From contig LMZR01000018.1 of NCBI GenBank assembly GCA_001567105.1, positions 91,473-155,472 of the forward strand: DNA of 64,000 nucleotides. Reading direction: 5' to 3'. Source of the stretch: Chloroflexi bacterium OLB14. GTDB lineage: Bacteria; Chloroflexota; Anaerolineae; Anaerolineales; Villigracilaceae. Under the pieces are notes generated by a model. That model did no database searches. It saw only the letters and a list, made by a program, of their open reading frames with translations, and was not told the origin of the DNA. The position numbers and the translations under genes are program-made. How positions within the stretch are numbered: the first letter of the stretch is position 1; every line of letters begins with the position of its first letter. Below, in pieces: positions 9,122 through 17,807 of the stretch.

Positions 9122-9955
9122 ATGAAAAAACCAATTGGATTAATCACACGTGGAAAAACTGCAACAAACAGATTACGCCGTGTAGATAATTTTATATTGA
9201 TGTACGAACCTGCGCTTCTTTCTTCGGGAAAGTTGGGTGCTGATTCTTTATTTGTTGATCTTGGCTACGGCTTTGACCCGCGCACCACGCTCGAAAGTGC
9301 CATGCGTTTTCGTAAGTTGAATCCAAATCTCAAAATTCTCGGTGTTGAAATTGATAAAGAAAGAGTAGCAGCAGCACAACCTTATGCAGATGATAAAACA
9401 TTTTTTAGACTAGGTGGATTTAATTTGCCATTGAAAGAAAACGAAACTGTTAGATTAATTCGTGCTTTCAACGTCTTACGTCAATACGAAGAAAAAGATT
9501 TTATGCCCGCCTATAACAAACTAATGGATTATGTTTTACCTAATGGATTAATGATTGAAGGCACATCGAATCCGTTTGGCAGTATTTGGGTAGCGAATGT
9601 GGTTAGGCGTTTAGAGTCAAACAGCTTGCTGTTTGAAACCCACAAGCAAACTTCTGAAACCCAAAACTGGAGATTTGAGTCGCTGGTGTTCAGTACCAAC
9701 TTTCGGCTAGGTTTTGAAGCGCAAGAGTTTCAGACCATACTGCCGAAGAATTTAATCCATCAAGTTGTGAAAGGCAATATCATCTATGATTTTTTTCAAG
9801 ATTGGATACAAGCCTCAAAAGAAACATCATCCACAAAAACGTATGGATTCAAACAATGGTTTATTGCCGCTGCTGAAAAACTTGCTCACAAAGGTTATAA
9901 AATTGACTTACATAAAAAATGGCTATCTAAAGGTTGGCTGATTTGGTATCAATAA
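9122..9955 (+). CDS. Class I SAM-dependent methyltransferase, substrate unknown
   Basis: A 277-residue protein with a Rossmann-type methyltransferase core. Motif I is FVDLGYGFDPRTT (residues ~44-56). The acidic end of strand beta2 is LGVEIDKER, where the Glu would hold the SAM ribose. Residues ~110-150 carry the FNVLRQY and LPNGLMIEGT segments seen in this fold. The C-terminal 90 residues are basic and unassigned. It has no visible ribosome binding site and starts 16 bases after the rpoC terminator, so it may have a promoter within that terminator region or be nearly leaderless. It could modify RNA or a small molecule; nothing nearby narrows this. Confidence 0.65.
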   Translation: MKKPIGLITRGKTATNRLRRVDNFILMYEPALLSSGKLGADSLFVDLGYGFDPRTTLESAMRFRKLNPNLKILGVEIDKERVAAAQPYADDKTFFRLGGFNLPLKENETVRLIRAFNVLRQYEEKDFMPAYNKLMDYVLPNGLMIEGTSNPFGSIWVANVVRRLESNSLLFETHKQTSETQNWRFESLVFSTNFRLGFEAQEFQTILPKNLIHQVVKGNIIYDFFQDWIQASKETSSTKTYGFKQWFIAAAEKLAHKGYKIDLHKKWLSKGWLIWYQ

Positions 9956-10003
9956 TTTGGAACTCTTTTGTATGAGATACGTCTGGTTAGATGAGGAAAA
10001 TAC

Positions 10004-10897
10004 ATGTTCAAGAAATTTCAACCCATTATCTTTTTATTTGTGATTATAAGTTTAGCATGTGGATTGCCAATACCCACTCAAGATACAAATGCAATTTATA
10101 CTGCTGCGGCAGAGACAGTTGTTGCAGGGCTGACACAAAATGTTACACCACTTGCTACACACGAATTATTGCCTACTGTTACATTAACTTCTTTCATTCC
10201 ATCTGAAACACCAACGATTACATTGACTCCAACGCAAACCATAACACCAGCCCCTATATTTACCTCAACTTCATTTGTTACATTGATTTCAGTTTCTGTA
10301 CCAACCAACTGCCGTATTGGACCTGGCAAAGTATATCCGCGCCAAGGGGCATTGCTTGTTGGCGAAACTGCTGAAGTATTTGGGAGAGATGCGAATAATC
10401 GTTATTGGTATATTCGCAACCCTGATAATGCCAATGAATTTTGTTGGGTATGGGGAGAATATGCAACTTTAACGGGTCCGTTTATGGCATTGCCAATTTT
10501 TACTCCGCCACCTACACCAACTGCAACATTTACACCAACCCCATCGCCTTCATTTGAACTAAAAGCTACGGGCATAGATTCTTGTGGTGCTAGCTGGTGG
10601 GCTGAAGTGGAAGTGAAGAATACAGGAGCATTTGCTTTCAAATCCATGTCGTATGAAGTGTTGGATACAGTGACAGATGTTGAAAAGGTCTTGTTAGTAA
10701 ATGGGTTTACTAATAAAGATGGTTGTAGTTCTACAACTATCAAAGATACACTTGCCCCCAAAGATACTTTTGTAATTAGTAGCGCTTTGTTTGATGCCAC
10801 AATGCAAGGACATAAGGTGCGTGTTATTGTTACTCTTTGCACAGAATTAAATCAAAATGGTGTTTGTGTTTCGCAAAAAGTAAATTTCACACCTTAA
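10004..10897 (+). CDS. SH3-domain lipoprotein, paralogue 1
   Basis: A 297-residue surface lipoprotein. The signal peptide ends in a lipobox, SLAC with Cys19. A Thr/Pro-rich linker follows (~45-95). The bacterial SH3 domain (~100-155) shows TNCRIGPG, then YWYIRNPD and FCWVWGEYA. After a second linker (TPPPTPTATFTPTPSPS) comes a C-terminal beta domain with three Cys that may form disulfides. The protein is expected outside the membrane, where bacterial SH3 domains often bind cell-wall peptides. The next lipoprotein has the same architecture and clear sequence similarity. No enzyme motif is present. Confidence 0.8.
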   Translation: MFKKFQPIIFLFVIISLACGLPIPTQDTNAIYTAAAETVVAGLTQNVTPLATHELLPTVTLTSFIPSETPTITLTPTQTITPAPIFTSTSFVTLISVSVPTNCRIGPGKVYPRQGALLVGETAEVFGRDANNRYWYIRNPDNANEFCWVWGEYATLTGPFMALPIFTPPPTPTATFTPTPSPSFELKATGIDSCGASWWAEVEVKNTGAFAFKSMSYEVLDTVTDVEKVLLVNGFTNKDGCSSTTIKDTLAPKDTFVISSALFDATMQGHKVRVIVTLCTELNQNGVCVSQKVNFTP

Positions 10898-10942
10898 GAG
10901 ATTGTTCGTATAAGCTTAGAGAAAATCTATAGAAATGAATAA

Positions 10943-11081
10943 ACTTCTTGCATAAGTGTTCTAAACTGGCTGGTTATAATTTTTTTGCCACAGATTACAC
11001 GGATTATCACAGATGTTTTTAAGAGAAATCAGTGTAAATTCGTGTACTTCGTGGCTAAAAGAGACTTTTACAAGAGGTCAA
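10943..11081. repeat. Long inverted repeat, left arm
   Basis: This ~139-base segment is nearly the reverse complement of 12760-12888. Shared stretches include cttgcataagtgttctaaac, gccacagattacacggatta and agagacttttacaagaggtc. The left arm carries about ten extra bases near 11040. Together the arms enclose a 1.7 kb block with one lipoprotein and one membrane protein gene. Confidence 0.9.
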
Positions 11082-11123
11082 ATGAACATTAAATAATGTG
11101 AATTATCTGATAATATATAAAAC

Positions 11124-12059
11124 ATGGCAAAGAATAAAACAACTCCTAATGCAATAAAATACCTTTTTACTATTTTAATTATCACTAGTTTGGCTTGTGC
11201 TACGCCAAGTTTGCTTGCCCCAGAACAATCTGTAGATAATACACAGACTAGCCAGCCTGTGATAACGGAAATATTATCAGCTACATCATTGCCAACTTAT
11301 ACATTTACCCCTACATTGATTCGCCCTACCCGCGAAGCAACTCAAACTTTTACACCTACGGTTTTTGTTACCTTAGATCCAAACACAGCCACTGTGACAG
11401 ATACGGCTCTGCCAACTTCTACTGTTGAGTTAATCACTATGACAGTTTCTAGACCCACCAATTGCCGTGTGGGACCTGGCAAAGCCTATGAAATTGCAGG
11501 CACGTTATTAGCAGGTGAAAAGGCAATTGTGCTTGGGCGTGATCCTTCTAATCAATATTGGTATATTGCTAATCCTGATCCGGGTGTGGAATTTTGCTGG
11601 GTATGGGGAGAATATGCGACTTTTACAGGCAACAATTTATTAGTACCTGCTTATACACCGATTGCAACTTATACTGCTACTCCAACTGCCTTACCTGATA
11701 TTAAATTCGATGTACAAAGCAGAGGGGCAGACAAATGTAATGGCGATTTTTGGATAAAACTTGAGATTACCAATACCAGTCAACAGACAAAATTACCTTT
11801 TCGTTCTGTTCGCATAGAAGTAGAAGATACAAATACCAACACGACTCGTTTTAATTCGTCTGATGGCTTTATTTTGCGCAACGGCTGTAATGGATATAGC
11901 CAAACAGAATCACTTGATTACGGAAAAAGTTTTGTTGTAAGTGGACCAAACTTTTCTAATAACCTTAATGGACATACATTGAGAGTATATGTGACTGTTT
12001 GTACTGAGAAAGATTTGAAAGGCATTTGTCGCACAATAAAAATAGGTGTCAAGCCTTAA
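11124..12059 (+). CDS. SH3-domain lipoprotein, paralogue 2
   Basis: A 311-residue lipoprotein with lipobox SLAC at Cys25. It has a Thr/Pro-rich linker (~55-105), a bacterial SH3 domain (~107-165; TNCRVGPG, YWYIANPD, FCWVWGEYA), a second linker and a C-terminal domain ending in a Cys-containing strand pattern like its neighbour. It clearly arose by duplication with the gene at 10004. The ATG has no obvious Shine-Dalgarno; TAATATATAA lies just upstream and could be a -10 region. It lies entirely within the block bounded by the inverted repeats. Probable location is the outer face of the cell; ligand unknown. Confidence 0.8.
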   Translation: MAKNKTTPNAIKYLFTILIITSLACATPSLLAPEQSVDNTQTSQPVITEILSATSLPTYTFTPTLIRPTREATQTFTPTVFVTLDPNTATVTDTALPTSTVELITMTVSRPTNCRVGPGKAYEIAGTLLAGEKAIVLGRDPSNQYWYIANPDPGVEFCWVWGEYATFTGNNLLVPAYTPIATYTATPTALPDIKFDVQSRGADKCNGDFWIKLEITNTSQQTKLPFRSVRIEVEDTNTNTTRFNSSDGFILRNGCNGYSQTESLDYGKSFVVSGPNFSNNLNGHTLRVYVTVCTEKDLKGICRTIKIGVKP

Positions 12060-12060
12060 T

Positions 12061-12480
12061 TTAGTGTGTCTTCTTTTTGCGAATTACAAAAAATGGCAAC
12101 AACATCAGCGGAATTGAAATGCCGATTCCACATAAACCGCCTAATCCAAACATCCCGCCAATGGACGTTAATGCAAATTGCTCGTTGCGGATAGTCTTCT
12201 CACTACCATCTGCAAAATAACAAGTGATTTCAACCGTGTGACCGTACGTCCCAGTTGGGCTAGATGTAGTTGGAACAGATGGGCCTGTTTGTACTGAAGT
12301 GCTTTCTGCCCCAGGGCAATAGATGGCTACTGCAAGTTTTTCATCTAAATCAGGCACGGCGAAAAAAGTTGGCCCCAACACAAAGGTGGACATAAAAATA
12401 ATCCCCGCTGAAACAGCCGCCAACAATACCCAAGCGATGATGCGCGCAATCCAAACTTCTTTGTTTGTTTTTAGTTTCAT
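12061..12480 (-). CDS. Small membrane protein, function unknown
   Basis: About 139 residues when started at the ATG at 12480, which has GAGGTG five bases upstream; a longer reading would add 16 residues without a better start. Two membrane helices are evident (~8-33 and ~105-133) with an extracytoplasmic middle that holds two Cys and a Ser/Thr-rich stretch. The C-terminus is basic (RKKKTH), so it probably faces the cytoplasm. It converges on the SH3 lipoprotein with one base between the stops. I do not recognise the family. Confidence 0.6.
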   Translation of the reverse strand: MKLKTNKEVWIARIIAWVLLAAVSAGIIFMSTFVLGPTFFAVPDLDEKLAVAIYCPGAESTSVQTGPSVPTTSSPTGTYGHTVEITCYFADGSEKTIRNEQFALTSIGGMFGLGGLCGIGISIPLMLLPFFVIRKKKTH

Positions 12481-12502
12481 GTTGCACCTCGAATCTATTA
12501 TA

Positions 12503-12740
12503 TTGCTTCTATTAAATAAAACAATCACCTAAAAGTGCGATTATCAAAACCCCAAAAGATTAATGTGAAAAACGAAAAAATCGCGTCATTCGCTCATTCG
12601 TGTAATTCGCGTTAAATCTTTAACTATTTCTATTAAATAAAACCATCATCTAAAAGTGTGATTATCAAAACCTCAAAAGAATAATGCGAAAAACGCGAAA
12701 AAAACAAACTTCGCAAAAAACAATTTTCGTTAAATCTTTA
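12503..12740. repeat. Tandem direct duplication, about 122-base unit
   Basis: Two diverged copies, starting near 12503 and 12626, share ttctattaaataaaac, atc-ctaaaagtg-gattatcaaaac and gaaaaacg, and each ends in cgttaaatctttaacta. The first copy borders the start of the membrane protein gene. It is non-coding and contains the gcgaa-type repeat vocabulary. Confidence 0.75.
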
Positions 12741-12759
12741 ACTATAATTTTTAATATAC

Positions 12760-12888
12760 TTGACCTCTTGTAAAAGTCTCTTTTAGCCACGAATTACACT
12801 GATTTCTTTTAAAAACATCTGTGATAATCCGTGTAATCTGTGGCAAAAAAAATATAGCCAGCCAGTTTAGAACACTTATGCAAGAAGT
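12760..12888. repeat. Long inverted repeat, right arm
   Basis: Reverse-complement partner of 10943-11081 (see there). It starts at ttgacctcttgtaaaagtct and ends at cttatgcaagaagt. The region 12529-13061 holds no gene: only this arm, the tandem copy before it and a hairpin repeat after it. Confidence 0.9.
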
Positions 12889-12986
12889 CTACTTTAAGAA
12901 ATCTGTACAGCAGTAACTTGCACACTTGACGCATTAACTTTTTCCCCTTAAGATAAGCCTCGCTTAGAACATATATTCAATAATTT

Positions 12987-13040
12987 AAACACAAAGGACA
13001 CGAAGTACACAAAGTTTTTTTTTCTTACTCCTTTGTGTTT
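12987..13040. repeat. Hairpin repeat just upstream of the topoisomerase gene
   Basis: AAACACAAAGGA (12987-12998) and TCCTTTGTGTTT (13029-13040) form a perfect 12-base inverted repeat around a T-rich loop. The wording (cacaaaggacacgaagtaca) matches the dispersed cacagagaacacagag family seen again at 42350-42420. It ends 22 bases before the ATG at 13062. Confidence 0.7.
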
Positions 13041-13061
13041 GAAAAATATTTTGGAGTCATG

Positions 13062-15645
13062 ATGGAACTCGGTATTGTAAAAAAAAATTGATATAGATAC
13101 AGAAATGCAACAAGCATATCTTGATTATGCTATGTCTGTCATTGTGGCACGAGCATTGCCGGATGCGCGTGATGGACTCAAACCTGTGCAACGGCGCATT
13201 TTATATGCCATGTACGATATGGGTTTGCGTGCTGATTCACCGTATAAAAAATCTGCGCGTATTGTTGGTGAAGTGTTGGGTAAATATCATCCGCATGGTG
13301 ATTCAGCAGTGTACGAAGCTATGGCACGTATGGCACAAGATTTTTCTTTGCGAACTTTGTTAGTAGATGGGCAAGGAAATTTTGGTTCTGTTGATGGTGA
13401 TCCGCCTGCTGCCATGCGTTACACCGAAGCGCGTTTAACTTCTGCTGCGCTTGATATTCTTTTTGATTTAAATAAAAACACAGTTGACTTTACTCCTAAC
13501 TTTGATGACACACTTGAAGAACCGAATGTATTACCTTCTGCGATTCCGAATCTGTTAGTGAACGGAGCCACTGGCATTGCAGTTGGTATGGCGACTTCAA
13601 TCCCGCCTCATAACTTAAGTGAAGTTGTGGATGCGCTCATATACATGATCAATCGCTGGGAGAAACTTGACGATATTGACGTTGAGCAATTAATGAAATT
13701 CGTGCAAGGACCAGACTTCCCAACAGGTGGGTTAATCATCCAAGAAAAAGGGGAAGAAGGCATTGAACATGCTTACGGCACAGGTCGTGGAAAAGTGACC
13801 GTGCAAGCCAAAGCCCATGTTGAAGAAATGGAACGAGGCAAAAGCAGAATCATCGTTTCTGAATTGCCTTATACAGTTAATAAATCCAGTTTAATAGAAC
13901 GCATTGCCGAACTGGCACGCGATGGCAATATTGAAGGCTTATCTGATTTAAGAGATGAATCAGATAGACAGGGTATGCGGATTGTCGTTGAGTTGACGAA
14001 GAATGCAAACCCTGAAATCGTCTTGCGTGATTTATACAAACGTACACCTATGCAAACAACATTTAGTATTAACTTGTTGGCATTGGTAGATGGCGAACCG
14101 CGCACACTAACTCTCAAACAGGCACTACGCGTCTATGTAGAACACAGGCTGACGGTAGTTAAGAGGCGGGCTGAATTTGATCTCGAAAAAGCAAAAGCGA
14201 GGGCACACATCCTCGAAGGGTATTTAGTCGCATTAAAAAATCTAGATAAAATTATTCATTTGATTCGTGATTCATCGGATGTAGATTCTGCGCGTGCAAA
14301 ATTGATGAAGCAATATAAATTATCTGAAATTCAAGCCACTGCAATTTTGGATATGCAATTACGCAGGCTAGCCGCATTAGAACGAAAAAAGATTGATACT
14401 GAATATAAAGAAGTAAGCGCGTTGATTAAAGAGTTAACCACATTATTGAAATCACCAAAATTAATGCGTGGTGTGGTGGCTGATGAATTGACAAAAGTTA
14501 AAGGTGCTTATGGTGATAAACGCCGTACACAAATTGTCAATTTGAAAGAAGGCACGAAAGCCACACATGCTTTAACGACTTCATCTGTATTGCCACAACA
14601 AACAGTGTGGATTGGTGTAACTGATGATGGTTTGGTTTCAAGAACTGCGGATGAAAAAGAACCGCGTCATTCGGGTAATGATGCGCCAAGATTTTTAGTG
14701 AAAGCCTCAACGACTGATACAGTTTATTTTGTCAGTAAATTAGGTAAAGCCGCTGCAGTTGCCGCGCATTTGATACCTGAAACGAAAAAGTTAAGTCAGG
14801 GTTCGGCGTATTACAAAGTTTCACCACTCACTGAAAATGATGCCCTAGCGGCTGTGTTTGCATTGCCTGCGAATAAATCATCTTTAGGTGAAGAAACTTG
14901 TGTATTGACAATGACTCGTTTTGGCATGGTCAAGAAAAGTTTAATTTCAGAATTGCCTGGTCCATCATCACAGACGTTTACTTTAGTGCGTGTGAATGAA
15001 GGTGACAGATTAGGTTGGGTTGGAATCACCGATGGAAAGAAGAAAGAAATTTTGTTAGCCACTGCTTCTGGCATGGCGATTCGCTTCAAAGAAGATGATG
15101 TGCGCCCGATGGGACTCGTCGCCGCTGGTGTGAATGCAATCAAATTAGATGATAAAGATGAAGCAGTTGGCATGGAAGTATTACCCATAGAAGGTGATTT
15201 ATTCTTCCTCACCACTGATGGCAAAGCCAAACGTGTGGATGTAAAAGAATTTCCGATTCAAGGACGTTATGGCAAAGGCGTAGTCGCATGGGATTTACCA
15301 AATAAAGTTTCGTTATTTGGTTTAGTCAGTGGAAAAGCAAATCATGTTGCTACGATTCATTTGAGCAAAGGCGCACCCAAATCTACCCGCTTAGATGAAG
15401 CAGGTTTAAGAAAACGCGCCGCCTCTAAAGGTGATGTAGTTGTTGAAGTGAAAGATGGTGCTTTAATTACAGGTTTGGCAGTGGGTTGGGAGTTGGGTAA
15501 GTTTGTTGATTTGCCGAAAGCAGAAGGGAAGAAAGAGAAGAAAGTGGAAAGTGGAAAGAGTGTGAAGAAGAAAGAAGGAAAGAAGAAAGTTTCAAAGCCT
15601 GTGAAGAAGGTTAAGGCGAAGGCTGTAAAAAAGAAAAAGAAATAA
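13062..15645 (+). CDS. gyrA: DNA gyrase / topoisomerase IV subunit A, start separated by a +1 frameshift in an A9 run
   Basis: Type IIA topoisomerase breakage subunit of about 860 residues. The bulk reads from 13105 (846 residues). It has the conserved [20 protein letters not shown] opening, [10 protein letters not shown], and catalytic Tyr106 in [10 protein letters not shown] (numbered from 13105). A degenerate GyrA box, QGRYGKG, lies at about 719. The tail is very Lys-rich. The expected N-terminus lies just upstream in another frame: ATG at 13062 with GGAG five bases before reads MELGIVKK, then the run of nine A at 13079-13087, after which the main frame gives IDIDTEMQQ. Eight A would join them. 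The 13105 ATG has no ribosome binding site. Whether it is gyrase or topo IV is uncertain because the box is degenerate and no B subunit is nearby. Confidence 0.9.
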
Positions 15646-15655
15646 AAAAATATTA

Positions 15656-15797
15656 GTAGGGGCAACCCATCCATAGAAGTAAAATAACTTTGACCATCAA
15701 GGCGGGTCGCCCCTATGATTTTGATAATTGCAAAGTCAAGGGCGACCCGCCCTTTATGATGGTGGTGCTTGATGATTTTGATGGGTCGCCCCTACGA
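15656..15797. repeat. Dispersed 'GGGCGACCCGCC' palindromic repeats
   Basis: GGCGGGTCGCCC (15701-15712) and GGGCGACCCGCC (15740-15751) form an inverted pair. Related gggcaaccca and gatgggtcgcccctacg lie on either side. These GC-rich words stand out in AT-rich intergenic DNA. It is a known style of dispersed repeat in environmental genomes, with no gene inside. Confidence 0.65.
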
Positions 15798-15835
15798 TAA
15801 ATTATTAAATTTAGAATAGGTTGTAATACACAATC

Positions 15836-15877
15836 AAACCTCCGAGATTTTTAAAATCTCGGAGGTTTATTTATTTT
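15836..15877 (+). terminator. Rho-independent terminator
   Basis: AAACCTCCGAGATTTT pairs with AAAATCTCGGAGGTTT, followed by ATTTATTTTT. It lies between the topoisomerase gene and the P450 gene and would end the former. Confidence 0.85.
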
Positions 15878-15945
15878 TACATCTAACAACCTATATTTCC
15901 ATAATGATTTTATAATATCCCCACCCTCAACACGGAGAAAACAAC

Positions 15946-17418
15946 ATGGCAAAAGACATCAAAGAAATTCCAGGGCTAGAACCAAAACCAATTATCGGCT
16001 GGGTAGGAAACGTAGGAAGTGTATTTTCAGACCCAATGGTTTCATTAACCAATCTACGAGAAAAATTTGGCGATGTATTCAGCATTTCACGCGGTGGAAA
16101 CCCACATATATTTTTTTCAGGTAAAGGAAAACATCAAACTTTATTTGTATTTGGCTCAAAATACAATCATCAAATCATGTCTGATGCAGAAACTTTTTAT
16201 TCAGGCTCTATTGTAGGTGCTTTACTACCAGATGAAACAGCCACTGGCAGGCAAGCAATTTTAAGAAGATTAAGCATTGGCTTGTTTGGCTTGAATGGAA
16301 ACGAACATCGCCGCCAGCGCCGTTTGGTTATGCCCGCTTTTCATAAACAACGCCTCGAATTTTATTATCAAGATATTGTACGTATCACTGATGAAAAAAT
16401 AGACCAATGGAAAATTGGCGAGCAACGTGATATATGGCGCGAGATGATGGACCTGACTTTACAGGTAGTGGGTCAATGCTTATTTGGTTTAAACGTACTA
16501 AAAGAAGGACGAGCATTTGGCGAAACCATACAAAAGTGGATTAAGCTAGCAGTTTCCGCCGAAACCCTTTTACTCCAAGCCGATATACCAGGCTTACCCT
16601 ATCATCGCTTCTTAAACCTATCCACCCAATTAGATGAAACCGTGCGAGGAATGATTGCAGAAAATCGCGCTTCCAAAATAGAAAAACCAGATGTACTTTC
16701 ACTGCTAATGTCTTCCAAAAATGAAGACGGCACCCCAGCCTTTACCGACGACGAAGTGATCAGTCACAGCGCAATATTTTTTATTGCTGGGCATGAAACC
16801 AGCTCCAACGCCTTATCATGGATATTCTTCCTACTATCACAACATCCGCAAGTGATGAAAAAACTACGCCTCGAAATTGACCGTGTAATTGGTTCTGCAC
16901 CTCCAACCATAGCCCAACTGAAAGAGATGACCTACTTAGATGCCATTGTAAAAGAGAGTCTCAGGTTAATGCCGCCTGCCCCATTAAGTGCCCGCCTTGT
17001 TGCAAAACCCGTAGAGCTAGGCGGCTACAATCTACCCATTGGCACCGAAGTTACCTTTAGTGCATTTCACACACATCACGACCCAGCTATTTATGAAAAC
17101 CCACATCAATTTATTCCCGAACGCTGGGAAACTATCAACCCCACTGCTTATGAATATATCCCATTCAGCACTGGCATTCGTTCCTGTATTGGAATGCCAC
17201 TAGCACTTATGGAAATTCCCATAATTATTGCTAGAGTAGTACAACGTTTTCACCTTCAGTTAACACCTAATGCGAACATCACACCCCACATTGGGCTTAC
17301 TATGTCTCCCAAATATGGTCTACCTATGATAATCCACGCTAAAGATGACAAACACACAGATGAAGTTAAGCACGTGAAGGGAACCATTCAATCTTATATA
17401 GACTTAAAGCCTATATAA
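15946..17418 (+). CDS. Cytochrome P450 monooxygenase
   Basis: A 490-residue soluble P450 without an N-terminal anchor, a normal bacterial length. The I-helix oxygen-binding motif is AGHETSSNALSW. The K-helix ExxR is ESLR. The haem-thiolate loop is PFSTGIRSCIG with ligand Cys414. The start has GGAGA nine bases upstream. It converges on the diterpene/sensor operon: its stop is 11 bases from the end of the receiver gene and they share a 15-base inverted-repeat terminator. Position suggests, but does not prove, that it oxidises the terpene made by that operon. No ferredoxin or reductase partner is in the window. A fatty-acid hydroxylase role is an alternative. Confidence 0.93.
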   Translation: MAKDIKEIPGLEPKPIIGWVGNVGSVFSDPMVSLTNLREKFGDVFSISRGGNPHIFFSGKGKHQTLFVFGSKYNHQIMSDAETFYSGSIVGALLPDETATGRQAILRRLSIGLFGLNGNEHRRQRRLVMPAFHKQRLEFYYQDIVRITDEKIDQWKIGEQRDIWREMMDLTLQVVGQCLFGLNVLKEGRAFGETIQKWIKLAVSAETLLLQADIPGLPYHRFLNLSTQLDETVRGMIAENRASKIEKPDVLSLLMSSKNEDGTPAFTDDEVISHSAIFFIAGHETSSNALSWIFFLLSQHPQVMKKLRLEIDRVIGSAPPTIAQLKEMTYLDAIVKESLRLMPPAPLSARLVAKPVELGGYNLPIGTEVTFSAFHTHHDPAIYENPHQFIPERWETINPTAYEYIPFSTGIRSCIGMPLALMEIPIIIARVVQRFHLQLTPNANITPHIGLTMSPKYGLPMIIHAKDDKHTDEVKHVKGTIQSYIDLKPI

Positions 17419-17425
17419 GATTGAA
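17387..17425. terminator. Bidirectional terminator between P450 and the sensor operon
   Basis: TTCAATCTTATATAG (17387-17401) and CTATATAAGATTGAA (17411-17425) form a perfect 15-base inverted repeat with a nine-base loop. It overlaps the last P450 codons. The lack of a strong T-tract lowers certainty about termination, though the symmetry between convergent genes is typical. Confidence 0.6.
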
Positions 17426-17428
17426 CCA

Positions 17429-17791
17429 TTAAGCATTTAAGAATCTAGCTGTAATATCTCGCAATTGTGAAAATGAAATTGGCTTTACCATCACAATGGT
17501 TGCCATACTGCGATAAAACTCTGCTTGCACACTATCGGCAGTGGCAATGATAATACGAGAATCTTTAAGAGCTGCATTTGCATGAATTTGTTTTAACAAA
17601 GTAGCACCATTCACATGCGGCAGGTGCATATCTAAGATGATAATTTTTGGCACCACTTCATTCAAACGTTCTTCTGCAACTTTGCCATCCACAATCGTCT
17701 CCACTTTATAACCTGCGGCTTGTAAGGCATTTGTGAAAATTTCAGAGAGATCTTCGTCATCTTCAATTACTAAAGCTAAATGTTCAGACAT
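17429..17791 (-). CDS. Single-domain response regulator (receiver only)
   Basis: A 120-residue CheY-like receiver. The acidic pocket is EDDED near residues 10-14, the phosphoacceptor is Asp54 in IIILDMHLP, and the conserved Lys103 is in MVKP. There is no output domain. The ATG at 17791 has AAAGGA upstream; an in-frame start at 17818 would overlap the kinase gene. It is the last gene of the minus-strand operon, 16 bases after the histidine kinase, its obvious partner. It must act by protein-protein contact or phosphorelay, since it cannot bind DNA itself. Confidence 0.9.
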   Translation of the reverse strand: MSEHLALVIEDDEDLSEIFTNALQAAGYKVETIVDGKVAEERLNEVVPKIIILDMHLPHVNGATLLKQIHANAALKDSRIIIATADSVQAEFYRSMATIVMVKPISFSQLRDITARFLNA

Positions 17792-17807
17792 AAAAAAATC
17801 CTTTCGG

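Noticed and set aside
12503..12740. CRISPR-like direct repeats
   Set aside because: Only two long diverged copies in tandem, without spacers of even length and without cas genes.
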